In this document: positions 33,321 through 43,496 of the stretch, in pieces | Numbering within the stretch: the stretch's first letter is position 1 | Layout of the letters: each line of letters begins with the position of its first letter | NCBI RefSeq assembly: GCF_000758545.1 | Contig: NZ_CP009279.1 | Coordinates: 1,550,001 to 1,614,000, forward strand | Source: Paenibacillus sp. FSL H7-0737 | GTDB taxonomy: Bacteria; Bacillota; Bacilli; Paenibacillales; Paenibacillaceae | Length of the DNA stretch: 64,000 bases | Reading direction: 5' to 3' | Notes under the pieces: generated by a model | Database searches by the model: none | What the model saw: the letters and a program-made list of their open reading frames with translations, nothing else | Told to the model about the DNA's origin: nothing | Program-made: the position numbers and the translations under genes

Positions 33321-34274
33321 TTGCATAACCCAATAGAAGCCGAACACGGAATAACGGTGACGCGACATAAGAGTTCCTTAATGGATTATTTAAAGAAGCA
33401 CTACTTTCTTTATATTTTGCTCGCACCAGCTGTGATTCTGACCCTTATTTTTAAATACGGTCCTATGTATGGTGCGATTATCGCCTTTAAAGATTTCAGC
33501 CCAATCAAAGGAATTATGGGGAGTGAATGGGTAGGCTTGTACAACTTCGAGAAATTCCTTTCTTCTCCCAATTTCGAAGTAATCTTTTTGAATACGCTTA
33601 AATTAAGTTTCTTCGGATTAATTCTGAGTTTTCCAATTCCGATCCTGCTTGCCTTGATGTTGAATCAAATTCGCCGTGCAGGCGTCAAAAAGAACATTCA
33701 ATTGTTCTTGTATGCACCTAACTTTATTTCTGTTGTCGTTGTGGTCGGGATGTTGTTTATCTTCTTGTCCCCAACGGGACCGATTAACCAGTTTTTCACC
33801 TGGCTTACAGGTGAACCAATTATGTTCATGTCTCGTCCCGAGTACTTCCGTTCGATCTACATTTTATCCGATATTTGGACCGGAGCTGGTTGGGCATCCA
33901 TTATTTATGTAGCAGCGCTTGCTAATGTCGATCCTGAGTTACATAATGCAGCCAATCTTGACGGCGCTAATCTTCTACAAAGAATACGCCATATCGATCT
34001 GCCAACCATTCGTCCAATTATGGCTATTGTATTTATCCTTGCAGCTGGTGGGATTATGTCCATTGGCTTCGAAAAAGCCTATCTCATGCAAACGGCGATG
34101 AACTTGCCAACCTCAGAAATCATTCCGACTTACGTTTATAAAATTGGTTTGCAGTCGGGCGATTATGCTTATTCAGCCGCAGTAGGATTGTTTAACTCTA
34201 TCATCAACATCGTCTTGCTCGTCACCGTTAACTTCACCGTGAAGAAACTGAATGAGGGTGAAGGTCTTTACTAA
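33321..34274 (+). CDS. Fructan ABC transporter permease, LplB type
   Basis: A 317-residue permease with six predicted helices of the LplB/YtcP-associated CUT1 subfamily. Typical blocks are YILLAPAVILTLIFKYGPMY and the EAA loop NAANLDGANLLQRIRHIDLP. GGAGGT at 33308 places the start at the TTG at 33321; the frame is open to an earlier TTG at 33297 that lies upstream of this ribosome site. It is the first gene of a five-gene unit (permease, permease, binding protein, GH32, ROK kinase). No ATPase is encoded here. Confidence 0.93.
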   Translation: MHNPIEAEHGITVTRHKSSLMDYLKKHYFLYILLAPAVILTLIFKYGPMYGAIIAFKDFSPIKGIMGSEWVGLYNFEKFLSSPNFEVIFLNTLKLSFFGLILSFPIPILLALMLNQIRRAGVKKNIQLFLYAPNFISVVVVVGMLFIFLSPTGPINQFFTWLTGEPIMFMSRPEYFRSIYILSDIWTGAGWASIIYVAALANVDPELHNAANLDGANLLQRIRHIDLPTIRPIMAIVFILAAGGIMSIGFEKAYLMQTAMNLPTSEIIPTYVYKIGLQSGDYAYSAAVGLFNSIINIVLLVTVNFTVKKLNEGEGLY

Positions 34275-34291
34275 GAAAGGAGCAACAAGCT

Positions 34292-35173
34292 ATGCCCATT
34301 AAACATTCCGGATTAGATCGTTTTATCATCGTGTTGAATGCGATCTTCCTGACGCTGGCCGTACTTATCATCGTACTTCCCTTGATTTATGTAGTGATTG
34401 CCTCTTTTATGGATCCATCTGTCCTGCTCAGTAAAGGATTATCATTCAACCTATCGGACTGGTCATTAGAAGGGTATAAAAAAATTCTTTCTAATCCTGC
34501 CATGATCCGAGGTTTTGGAAACTCTGTTTTATACTCTGTTTCATTTGCTATGATTACCGTTCTCGTCTCAATCTGTGCCGGTTACGCACTGTCCGATGAC
34601 AGGCTCAAAGGAAAAGGGTTCTTCATGACATTGTTTATTATCACCATGTTCTTTGGGGGTGGACTCATACCTACATATCTGCTCGTTAAGAACCTTGGTC
34701 TGCTTGATACAGTATGGGCGGTGATCATTCCAGGGGCGGTCAATGTTTGGAACATCATTCTCTCTAGAACTTTCTTCAAAGGAGTTCCGAATGAAATGAA
34801 GGAAGCCGCTAATGTAGACGGAGCTTCCGAGATGCGGATTTTCTTCAGTGTCGTTTTACCGCTCTCCAAACCGATTGTTTTTGTGCTCGCTCTTTATGCC
34901 TTTGTTGGCCAGTGGAATTCCTACTTTGACGCTATGATCTATTTAGATAATCCTAATCTTCATCCACTGCAGCTCGTGTTGCGTTCCATCTTGATCCAGA
35001 ATCAGGTAGATCCGGGCATGATCAGCGATCAACTTGCCATGGCGGAAATGAAGCGATTGTCTGAAATCATCAAGTATGCTGCCATCGTTGTTTCTAGTTT
35101 GCCACTCATTGTTATGTATCCATTCTTCCAGAAGTACTTTGAAAAAGGTGTTATGGTCGGTTCCCTTAAGTAG
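34292..35173 (+). CDS. Fructan ABC transporter permease, LplC/YtcP type
   Basis: A 293-residue permease with six predicted helices and the EAA loop EAANVDGASEMRIFFSVVLP. It starts 17 bases after the first permease behind a strong ribosome site (AAAGGAG) and forms the second half of the channel. Pairing with an LplB-type partner and a large lipoprotein is the usual arrangement in Paenibacillus sugar importers. Confidence 0.93.
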   Translation: MPIKHSGLDRFIIVLNAIFLTLAVLIIVLPLIYVVIASFMDPSVLLSKGLSFNLSDWSLEGYKKILSNPAMIRGFGNSVLYSVSFAMITVLVSICAGYALSDDRLKGKGFFMTLFIITMFFGGGLIPTYLLVKNLGLLDTVWAVIIPGAVNVWNIILSRTFFKGVPNEMKEAANVDGASEMRIFFSVVLPLSKPIVFVLALYAFVGQWNSYFDAMIYLDNPNLHPLQLVLRSILIQNQVDPGMISDQLAMAEMKRLSEIIKYAAIVVSSLPLIVMYPFFQKYFEKGVMVGSLK

Positions 35174-35234
35174 GAAACAGGCTGCACATAGATAAAGATT
35201 AATTCATTCATATCTAATTTGGAGGTCATACCCT

Positions 35235-36845
35235 ATGAAAAGAATTAAGAAATCAAGAGTTTCGACGAAAGCAGCTTCTGTAACTGTACTTGCTTCACTT
35301 ATGTTCCTTAGTGCATGCGGTGGAGGAGGAGGGGGAAGTGCAGCTAGTAAAGAACAGGACGCCAGCGGTAAAGTAACTTTGAACTTTATTACGCAAAGCT
35401 CTCCACTTGCACCAACGGATCCAAATGAAAAACTGATTAATAAACGTCTTGAAGAAAAGACGAATGTTCATATTAATTGGAAGAATTTCACGAAAGACGT
35501 ATTTGTTGAAAAAAGAAACTTGGCTGTGGCAAGTGGTGATCTTCCTGATGCAATTTTTAATGCGGACTATAGTGACTATGAGCTGCTCAAGCTTGCTAAA
35601 GATGGTGCCATCGTCCCGCTGAATGATCTCATCGAGAACAATATGCCAAACTTCAAAAAGGTGCTGGAAGAAGCACCAGAATATAAGAGTATGATTACGG
35701 CACCAGATGGCAATATTTATGCCTTTCCATGGATTGAAGAGCTGGGTAGCGGTAAAGAAAGAATCCAGGCGGTAGATAGTATGCCTTGGATCAATGTGGA
35801 ATGGCTTAAGAAGCTTGGCCTTGATATGCCTAAAACAACAGAAGAATTAAAGGAAGTATTAATTGCATTCAAGACAAAAGATCCAAATGGCAACGGTAAG
35901 GCTGACGAAATTCCATTGTCCTTTATTAACAAGCCGGGAGCAGAAGATCTGGCATTCCTATTTGCTTCGTTTGGATTGGGTGAGAACCCTGACCATGCGG
36001 TTGTGAGCAATGATGGGAAAGTGATATTTACGGCGGCACAAGAAGACTACAAGGAAGCAGTTTCTTTTATTAACGAGCTGTATAAAGAAGGACTCATTGA
36101 TATTGAAGCCTACACACAAGACTGGAGTACTTACCTTGCAAAAGGAAAGGATCAGAAATACGGACTTTACTTCTCATGGGATAAGGCCAACATCACCGGA
36201 GATAATGACAGCTACGAAGTTATGCCTCCACTTGCTGGACCCGATGGTGAAGTTAACGTAACAAGAACGAACGCGCTTGGTTTGGGAAGAGGTAAGATGG
36301 TTGTCACAAGCGCCAATAAGAACTTGGAAACGACAGCCAAATGGGTTGATCAACTCTTCGATCCGATTCAATCTGTACAGAACAACTGGGGGACGTATGG
36401 AGATGAGAAACAGCAGAATATTTTCGAATTTGATAAAGAAAAAGGAATGCTGAAACATTTGCCGCTGGAGGGTGCAGCTCCTGTAGAACTACGTGAGAAA
36501 ACAAGTGTCGGTGGACCCCTAGCTATTCTTGATTCTTATTATGGGAAATACACAACCATGCCGGATGATGCCAAAAGCAGAATGGATATTATCAAGAATA
36601 TCATGGCGCCAAAGATGAAAGCAGAAAACGTAATGCCGAGTGTATTCCACTCCATTCAAGAGCTTGATCGCCTTACGACAATTGAAACGGATCTTTTTGC
36701 CTACGTGCTTAGAATGCGCACAGAATGGTACCAAAACGGTAAAATCGAAGCGCAGTGGGATGAATATCTGAAAGAATTGGATCGTCTGGGCTTGCAAGAA
36801 TGGCTTGAAATTAAACAAGGCGGATATGATAGAGCAACCCAATAA
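35235..36845 (+). CDS. Fructan ABC transporter substrate-binding lipoprotein, LipO/YtcQ type
   Basis: A 536-residue lipoprotein with signal peptide and lipobox LSAC, followed by an unusual run of Gly residues before the mature domain. It belongs to the large (over 500 residue) solute-binding class that pairs with LplB/LplC permeases, as recognised by its length and blocks such as NADYSDYELLKLAKDGAIVP. TTGGAGG precedes the ATG. Placement immediately before GH32 and fructokinase genes suggests a fructo-oligosaccharide or levan-oligosaccharide ligand. Confidence 0.92.
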   Translation: MKRIKKSRVSTKAASVTVLASLMFLSACGGGGGGSAASKEQDASGKVTLNFITQSSPLAPTDPNEKLINKRLEEKTNVHINWKNFTKDVFVEKRNLAVASGDLPDAIFNADYSDYELLKLAKDGAIVPLNDLIENNMPNFKKVLEEAPEYKSMITAPDGNIYAFPWIEELGSGKERIQAVDSMPWINVEWLKKLGLDMPKTTEELKEVLIAFKTKDPNGNGKADEIPLSFINKPGAEDLAFLFASFGLGENPDHAVVSNDGKVIFTAAQEDYKEAVSFINELYKEGLIDIEAYTQDWSTYLAKGKDQKYGLYFSWDKANITGDNDSYEVMPPLAGPDGEVNVTRTNALGLGRGKMVVTSANKNLETTAKWVDQLFDPIQSVQNNWGTYGDEKQQNIFEFDKEKGMLKHLPLEGAAPVELREKTSVGGPLAILDSYYGKYTTMPDDAKSRMDIIKNIMAPKMKAENVMPSVFHSIQELDRLTTIETDLFAYVLRMRTEWYQNGKIEAQWDEYLKELDRLGLQEWLEIKQGGYDRATQ

Positions 36846-36961
36846 CAAATGATTACTATTGTGGGATGAAGGCCGAGTTCCATGCAGTTACACTGCTATA
36901 CACGACCTTCATCTATATAAAGAGAGATGATCTTAGAACGGGAGTAAAGGAGAAAACAATA

Positions 36962-38443
36962 ATGTCTACGATTGCGAAACAAAATTACCGAGGTGTATAT
37001 CATTTTTCCCCTAAGGAAAAGTGGATGAATGATCCAAACGGAATGGTTTATTTTGAGGGTGAATATCATTTGTTCTTTCAGCACCATCCGGGTGGAATGA
37101 CCATGGGAGCTATGCACTGGGGCCATGCGGTCAGCAAGGATCTTGTTACATGGGAGGAACTGCCTATCGCTCTCGCTCCAGATGAATTAGGTATGATTTT
37201 TTCCGGCAGTGCTGTAGTTGACTGGAATAATACGACTGGATTTTTTGAAGGTAAACCAGGTTTAGTAGCGATTTTTACGCATCATTTGGATATGCCAGAA
37301 GGCAAGCCAGCCATTCAGCGTCAAAGCTTGGCCTACAGTAAAGATAACGGAAGAACCTGGACGAAGTATGAAGGAAACCCGGTACTTGAACATGATACAT
37401 TCATTGATTTCCGTGACCCCAAAGTATTTTGGAATCAAGATACGAATCAATGGGTGATGATTGTAGCTTGTGGTCAAACGGTGTGTTTATATCATTCTCC
37501 TGATCTAATTAACTGGACATATGCCAGCGAATTTGGTAACGGAATCGGTTCTCATGACGGGGTATGGGAATGCCCAGACTTGTTCCCACTTGCTATTGAT
37601 GGCGATCATTCGAACACGAAATGGGTGATGCTTGTGAGCATCGGTGCGGATCCCGCTTTTGTGGAAGGGTCAAGAACTCAGTATTTCACAGGGGATTTTG
37701 ATGGAGAAGTGTTCACGCCAGATGAAGATTCGATAAAAGTTCGCTGGATTGATTATGGAAGAGATAATTATGCAGGTGTAAGCTGGTCCGATATACCGGC
37801 TGAAGATGGAAGACGACTATTTATCGGCTGGATGAGCAACTGGATGTATGCTAACAAGACGCCGGCAGAAGAATTCCGCGGCGCGATGACGATTGCAAGG
37901 GAACTTCAACTCGAATCAAGACAAGGGGAGATCCTTCTTGTGCAGAAGCCGGTACAAGAGTTGGAATCTGCTCGTGTACAAGTCCTTTCTGTGAAAGAGG
38001 CAACGGTGCAAGAAATCAATACTCTTCTTAAGGAGATTCACTTGGAATCTTATGAGATTATAGCTGAGTTTACTCGAGGTAAATCTGTAGGCTTCAAAGT
38101 AAGAGTAGGTGCGGATAGTCAAACAATAATCGGTATTAACGGTGAGACAGAGGAGCTTTATGTAGATCGGATGGCTTCAGGTCAGCATGATTTCCACGAA
38201 CATTTCGTAGGACATCATTCAGCCAAGCTCGAAGCGCTTGATGAGTCAAATGATCTCCGTATTTTTGTGGATCGCTCTTCAGTTGAGGCGTTCAGTAATG
38301 GTGGTCAGGCAGTGATTACGGATCTTATATTCCCTGGACTAGAACCTAAAGGTATAGCTGTGTTTGCAGAAAATGAGAATGACTTGCTGATTTCCCTGGA
38401 TATCTATGAGCTTACTCCCTCTGCTGAGCAAGACAAGAATTAG
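36962..38443 (+). CDS. GH32 fructosidase (sucrose/levan-oligosaccharide hydrolase), cytoplasmic
   Basis: A 493-residue GH32 enzyme without signal peptide. The catalytic nucleophile is Asp24 in KWMNDPNG, the transition-state stabiliser is in FRDPKVF and the acid/base Glu is in WECPDLFPL; a C-terminal beta-sandwich follows. The frame is open upstream, but AAAGGAGAAAACAAT before the ATG at 36962 and the family alignment support this start. It would release fructose from imported fructans or sucrose. A separate fructokinase gene downstream supports a non-phosphorylated substrate. Confidence 0.93.
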   Translation: MSTIAKQNYRGVYHFSPKEKWMNDPNGMVYFEGEYHLFFQHHPGGMTMGAMHWGHAVSKDLVTWEELPIALAPDELGMIFSGSAVVDWNNTTGFFEGKPGLVAIFTHHLDMPEGKPAIQRQSLAYSKDNGRTWTKYEGNPVLEHDTFIDFRDPKVFWNQDTNQWVMIVACGQTVCLYHSPDLINWTYASEFGNGIGSHDGVWECPDLFPLAIDGDHSNTKWVMLVSIGADPAFVEGSRTQYFTGDFDGEVFTPDEDSIKVRWIDYGRDNYAGVSWSDIPAEDGRRLFIGWMSNWMYANKTPAEEFRGAMTIARELQLESRQGEILLVQKPVQELESARVQVLSVKEATVQEINTLLKEIHLESYEIIAEFTRGKSVGFKVRVGADSQTIIGINGETEELYVDRMASGQHDFHEHFVGHHSAKLEALDESNDLRIFVDRSSVEAFSNGGQAVITDLIFPGLEPKGIAVFAENENDLLISLDIYELTPSAEQDKN

Positions 38444-38464
38444 TCATCGAGAGGAGTCATGTAT

Positions 38465-39358
38465 ATGCGTATAGGAGCGATTGAAGCTGGCGGGACGAAG
38501 TTTATATGTGGCATTGGGAATGAAAATGGGGAAATTGAAGATCAGATTAGTTTCCCAACAGAACATCCTGAGGTGACGTTGCCTAAAGTTATTCAATATT
38601 TTCAAGGCAAGCAAGTAGAAGCTATAGGAATTGGATCGTTTGGTCCGATTGATATTCACACAGATAGCAGGGCGTATGGTTACGTTACAACAACACCAAA
38701 GCCAGGGTGGGGAAATTACGATATGCTGGGCACTTTGAAAAGAAACTTTTCGGTTCCTTTTGGATGGGACACGGATGTCAATGCAGCGGCATTTGGTGAA
38801 GCCAAATGGGGCGCTGCCCAAGGGTTATCCAGCTGTTTGTACTATACAGTTGGCACGGGTGTTGGTGTGGGAGTGTATTCAGAAGGTAAACTCATTCATG
38901 GTCTTGTGCATCCTGAAGGGGGGCATGTTCTTACGAGACGCCATCCTGACGATGTATTCCCAGGGGGATGTCCCTATCATGGGGACTGCCTAGAAGGGAT
39001 GGCGGCAGGTCCTGCTATTGAAGCAAGGTGGGGGAAGAAGGGCCATGAACTTCCTATGGATCACCTTGCATGGGAAATGGAAGCATTTTATATTGCACAG
39101 TCGATTACGGGTGCTATATTGCTTAACTCTCCTCAGAAAATCATTCTGGGTGGTGGTGTTATGCAGCAGTCACAATTGTTTCCACTGATCCGTCAGGCTG
39201 TGCTTCAGAACCTGAACGGCTATGTCAGCTCAAGTACTATTTTGGAACACATAGATGAGTATATCGTTCCACCAGGACTAGGCCAACAGGCGGGATTATG
39301 CGGTGCTCTGGCTCTTGGACTCACAGCACTGGAAAGTAAGATTTCTGCTCAATTGTAA
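38465..39358 (+). CDS. ROK-family fructokinase
   Basis: A 297-residue sugar kinase. It opens GAIEAGGTKFICGIG (phosphate-binding loop), contains DTDVNAAAFGEAKWGAAQG (catalytic Asp region) and the zinc-binding segment HPEGGHVLTRRHPDD to CPYHGDCLEG typical of bacterial fructokinases. I prefer the ATG at 38465 because GAGAGGAG is 8-10 bases away; the ATG at 38459 is only 2-4 bases from it. It phosphorylates fructose released by the GH32 enzyme to fructose-6-phosphate. Confidence 0.92.
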   Translation: MRIGAIEAGGTKFICGIGNENGEIEDQISFPTEHPEVTLPKVIQYFQGKQVEAIGIGSFGPIDIHTDSRAYGYVTTTPKPGWGNYDMLGTLKRNFSVPFGWDTDVNAAAFGEAKWGAAQGLSSCLYYTVGTGVGVGVYSEGKLIHGLVHPEGGHVLTRRHPDDVFPGGCPYHGDCLEGMAAGPAIEARWGKKGHELPMDHLAWEMEAFYIAQSITGAILLNSPQKIILGGGVMQQSQLFPLIRQAVLQNLNGYVSSSTILEHIDEYIVPPGLGQQAGLCGALALGLTALESKISAQL

Positions 39359-39370
39359 AAGAATATATAG

Positions 39371-39415
39371 AGGAGGTCAGTGCAGTAACGAATTGGCCTC
39401 CTTCTTGTTTTTCAA
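39371..39415 (+). terminator. Terminator at the end of the fructan uptake unit
   Basis: GGAGGTCA pairs with TGGCCTCC across a 22-base loop, then TTCTTGTTTTT. Read-through into the levanase is possible. Confidence 0.55.
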
Positions 39416-39445
39416 AATTAATGATAGAAAAAGAGGGCAAAGAAC

Positions 39446-42400
39446 ATGGGGAATAAAGGAAAAGTCGCAATATGCTTTCTTATGGCAACAGGGCTTGTAA
39501 TGACTTCAGCAGGCATTTATGTAGCAAATCCCGGGACTGGATGGGCTGCGCTCGCTGAACAGGAGGTAAGCAAACGAGCTAAGGAGGGATTTTCTATTTT
39601 TGAAAGCGTAACCAATACAAATACGAATTTGACAGGTTGGCAAATAAAAGGAAAAGGTAACTTGGTGGATACTCCTGAAGGAATCTTACTGTCTTCCGAT
39701 CCAAAAGAAAATGTAATGGCAATCTCCGAAACGGTGTCAGAGGATTTTATCTATGAAGCTGACGTCATGATCAAGGATATGCAAGCTGACGCGACCTTAT
39801 TGTTCCGTTCTAATGAAGATGGCTGGGGTTCCTACATGCTCCAAATCGTACCGAATGCAGGTATGATTCGTTTACAAGACGCAAGTGGTGATGAAGGGAA
39901 ATTAAAAGAGGAGCGAAAAGTTACAGTCAAGGTAGGCGAAATCTATCATCTCAAGGTGAAAGCAGAGGGGTCATCGCTGAAAGTATATTGGGACAATGCA
40001 TATAAACCTGTAATTGAGGTTCAGGATAACGCGTATCGTACAGGTAAGCTAGGACTCAATGTATGGGATGGTTCTGTTTTGTTCCAAAACATAATCGTAA
40101 GTGATCTGAAAGGAAATCTAGGTGCTGTGGTTACAAATCAAGGACAATGGCAGCCTAATATCAACGGCAAAAAAGGAATGGTAGTAAACCAGAGTAAGTC
40201 ACAGCAAATTTATAACAAACAAGCTGCTGATTTTGTATATGAAGGAAATATATCTCTTCGTCCTGATTCTGTTGCAGCGCTCGCCTTTCGTTCATCGGCT
40301 GATGGAACAAAGGGATATGAAGCTGTCCTTACGAAGGAAGGAAATCAGGTCCGTGTAAGCTTGACGAAAGCTAACGGAACAACCATTGCAAGTTCACAGC
40401 ATACCTATCCAAGTCAGACCGGAGCAAAACATCACGTAGAGATAAAGGCAAATGGAAACAGAATTCAGGTCTTCCTAGACGGATACACCCCGGCTGCAAT
40501 CGATCTAACAGATAAAACCTACACCGATGGATATGCAGGAATCGTCGTTAAACAAGGAACGGCTTACTTCCAGGATACTTATGTGACGGATGCTAGCAGT
40601 TATTATAATGAAAAATATCGTCCTCAATATCACTATACGCCAATTCGTGGTTCTGCAAGTGATCCGAATGGACTGGTCTACTTCGAAGGAGAATATCATC
40701 TATTCCATCAGGACGGAGGCACATGGGCACATTCTGTCAGTAAAGATATGCTGAACTGGAAGCGGCTTCCGATTGCGCTGCCGTGGAATGATCATGGACA
40801 TGTCTGGTCTGGGTCGGCTGTGGCAGATTTGACGAATGCATCAGGCTTGTTCGGGGATTCAGGAGGTAAGGGGCTAATTGCCTACTACACTTCCTATAAT
40901 CCCGATGGCCCGAATGGGAATCAGCGTATCGGTCTTGCATACAGCAAGGACCAAGGTCGTACTTGGGAATATTCCAAGGCGCGTCCAATGGTTATCGAGA
41001 ATCCAGGAGATAATGGAGGGGAGCCCGGAGGTTGGGATTTCCGTGATCCGAAAGTGATTCGTGATAACGACAATAACAGGTGGGTCATGGTTGTATCCGG
41101 TGGAGATCATATTCGTTTCTTTACTTCAACGAATCTACTTGATTGGACCCTAACAGATAGTTGGGGATACGGGGACTATGTTCGCGGCGGTGTATGGGAA
41201 TGTCCAGATTTGCTTCAGCTTTCGGTAGACGGAACATCACAGAAGAAATGGATTCTGATGATAAGTACAGGAGCGAATTCAAAAACAGGCGGATCAGATG
41301 CTGAATATTTTGTGGGTCATTTAACAGCGGAAGGTAAATTCGTAAATGATAATCCGGCAGGCAAAGTATTGCGAACTGATTTTGGAAAAGAATTCTACGC
41401 ATCAATGTCTTTTTCGAACATGCCAGATCATCGCAGCGTAATGATGGCTTGGATGACAAACTGGGACTATCCGTTTGCTTTCCCGACGACCCATTGGAAG
41501 GGCGTATTGTCAATCCCAAGAGAAGTCTCATTAGTGACGACAAAAGATGGGATTCAGCTCGTTCAAAGCCCAATTAAAGAGCTCCAATCGCTGCGTAGTC
41601 AGCTGTATTCTACAGCTAATAAAGTGGTGAGTCCTTCTTCTCAGAACCTACTGAAAGGCGTTACTTCTGGTGCATACGAGATTGAAGCTGAAGTAGAAAT
41701 TCCTGCAGGCAGTCAGGTAAGTGAATTTGGTTTTAACGTTCGTGTAGGTGGAAGTCAGAAAACGGTAGTTGGATATAAACCTAGTGAGAGTCAGATTTTT
41801 GTGGATCGGTCTGCATCTGGTTTGACGGATTTTTCGAGTTTATTTAGTACAAGACATGAAGCGCCAATGCAAACGGAGAATAGGCGTATTAAGATGCGTA
41901 TCCTTGTAGACGAGTCTTCTGTTGAGGTTTTTGGCAACAACGGTAAAGTCGTTTTCTCTGATGTCATTTTTCCGGATCCAGCCAGCAGAGCTTTGAGCTT
42001 TTACACCAATGGAGGCAACGTAAAGGTCGTATCTCTGAAAGTGAATCAGTTAGGATCTGTATGGAATCAGGAGTCCGATTCCGCTACCAAGATAATGATG
42101 GATACAAATGATCGTGAACTGAGCAAGGGGCAAAGCGACACACTCTTGGCAATGGTAGAGAATGGAACAGGTAATGGTGCACAGCCGCTGAAATGGAATT
42201 CCAGTAACAAGGATGTAGTTGAACTAAACGTAGAAAATAGCTCACAGGCAACCATTGTAGGAAAAAAAGAAGGCGAGTCTATCATTACTGTCTCTACTCC
42301 AAATGGGAAGACATCAATAAGCGTTTTAGTTAAGGTAACTGATGGTGAATTTCATACGAACTTAGGTGGATGGACTAAAGATCTTTCTGCAGCCTCTTGG

Positions 42401-43249
42401 GTCATTAGTGAAAATGGGATTCGTGGAAATTACTTGAGTGACGCGAATTATATCGCAGCGAAGCAGGCTGGAGACTTTACTTATGAAGCAGATATGATAT
42501 TAGGGAAATCCGGGGGAGCAGGCTCTATGTTGTTCCGCGCCAGCGAAGATGGACGCAGCGGATACTACTTAAATCTGGATCCGAATATGAAGTCCGTACG
42601 TCTCTTTTATAAAATCGAAGGCCGTTTTGAAGAGCGTCAAATACTGGCGAAAGTTCCGATGTTCATTCAGCCGGGTCAAACCTATAAAGTAAAAATCGAA
42701 GCGAAGGGCTCGCATATTGTAGTTTATGTGGATGGGCAGAAAGTGATCGACCTCCAGGACGGCACATTTGCAGAAGGTCGCTTTGGACTACATGTATTTG
42801 GCGGATATGCTTCATATCAAAACGTTAACGTGAGCGGAGAAACACCTGCCAACTTAACCACATCTAGTCTAGTAAATGCAAAACTACAGAAATCTCTCTA
42901 TACAGCAAATCTTGCAAATGGTGAAGCTGTTACCCTGAAGGATGCGAATGTTTCTACGGATCAGAAGTGGGTAATCGTGCCGACGGGGGATGATGCAGGT
43001 TCCTATTCCATTCGTACAACAGCCGGTCAGGCGCTTGATCTCGACACAGGGCAAAATAAAATTCAGTTATACCCTTATCTCGGATATAACAATCAGCGTT
43101 GGATTCTTCACAAGAATGATGATGGTACTCTAAGCATTATTTCTGCTCATCATAGGAAAGCGCTGGAAGTATCAGCGGATGGAACAACATTGTCTTTAAG
43201 CGAATTTGATCCTACTCTTGATCGGCAAAAATGGGTAATTACGAATTAA
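39446..43249 (+). CDS. Secreted multidomain GH32 levanase
   Basis: A 1267-residue exported enzyme. Order: signal peptide (about 1-37), two concanavalin-like sandwich domains (about 45-220 and 230-385), GH32 propeller and sandwich (about 390-870), a Big2-type Ig domain (about 880-970), a third concanavalin-like domain (about 972-1130) and a C-terminal ricin-type beta-trefoil (about 1145-1267). Catalytic residues are Asp406, Asp534 (FRDP) and Glu585 (WECPD). The nucleophile lies in GSASDPNG rather than the usual WMNDPNG. No SLH or LPxTG anchor is present, so it is probably released or held by its binding domains. It should cut levan or other fructans outside the cell. Confidence 0.9.
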   Translation: MGNKGKVAICFLMATGLVMTSAGIYVANPGTGWAALAEQEVSKRAKEGFSIFESVTNTNTNLTGWQIKGKGNLVDTPEGILLSSDPKENVMAISETVSEDFIYEADVMIKDMQADATLLFRSNEDGWGSYMLQIVPNAGMIRLQDASGDEGKLKEERKVTVKVGEIYHLKVKAEGSSLKVYWDNAYKPVIEVQDNAYRTGKLGLNVWDGSVLFQNIIVSDLKGNLGAVVTNQGQWQPNINGKKGMVVNQSKSQQIYNKQAADFVYEGNISLRPDSVAALAFRSSADGTKGYEAVLTKEGNQVRVSLTKANGTTIASSQHTYPSQTGAKHHVEIKANGNRIQVFLDGYTPAAIDLTDKTYTDGYAGIVVKQGTAYFQDTYVTDASSYYNEKYRPQYHYTPIRGSASDPNGLVYFEGEYHLFHQDGGTWAHSVSKDMLNWKRLPIALPWNDHGHVWSGSAVADLTNASGLFGDSGGKGLIAYYTSYNPDGPNGNQRIGLAYSKDQGRTWEYSKARPMVIENPGDNGGEPGGWDFRDPKVIRDNDNNRWVMVVSGGDHIRFFTSTNLLDWTLTDSWGYGDYVRGGVWECPDLLQLSVDGTSQKKWILMISTGANSKTGGSDAEYFVGHLTAEGKFVNDNPAGKVLRTDFGKEFYASMSFSNMPDHRSVMMAWMTNWDYPFAFPTTHWKGVLSIPREVSLVTTKDGIQLVQSPIKELQSLRSQLYSTANKVVSPSSQNLLKGVTSGAYEIEAEVEIPAGSQVSEFGFNVRVGGSQKTVVGYKPSESQIFVDRSASGLTDFSSLFSTRHEAPMQTENRRIKMRILVDESSVEVFGNNGKVVFSDVIFPDPASRALSFYTNGGNVKVVSLKVNQLGSVWNQESDSATKIMMDTNDRELSKGQSDTLLAMVENGTGNGAQPLKWNSSNKDVVELNVENSSQATIVGKKEGESIITVSTPNGKTSISVLVKVTDGEFHTNLGGWTKDLSAASWVISENGIRGNYLSDANYIAAKQAGDFTYEADMILGKSGGAGSMLFRASEDGRSGYYLNLDPNMKSVRLFYKIEGRFEERQILAKVPMFIQPGQTYKVKIEAKGSHIVVYVDGQKVIDLQDGTFAEGRFGLHVFGGYASYQNVNVSGETPANLTTSSLVNAKLQKSLYTANLANGEAVTLKDANVSTDQKWVIVPTGDDAGSYSIRTTAGQALDLDTGQNKIQLYPYLGYNNQRWILHKNDDGTLSIISAHHRKALEVSADGTTLSLSEFDPTLDRQKWVITN

Positions 43250-43496
43250 GATGAGAATGAGGGACTAATGGAAGAGCGGCTAAGATTTGGCGGCTCTACT
43301 TCTTAATAATTAAAGGTCCTTATTGTTAATCCGAGCCAGGTTCAATTCTTTGCAATTCAGTTTGATGGACCCCAAGATTTAATATTTCACTATCGTATTA
43401 AGATACGAAGATGAAAACTAGACGACATTAAGGTACAATCTACTTAAAAGGAATACCTGATGAATTGATCCATACGTTCATCGAGCAGGGGGGCTT

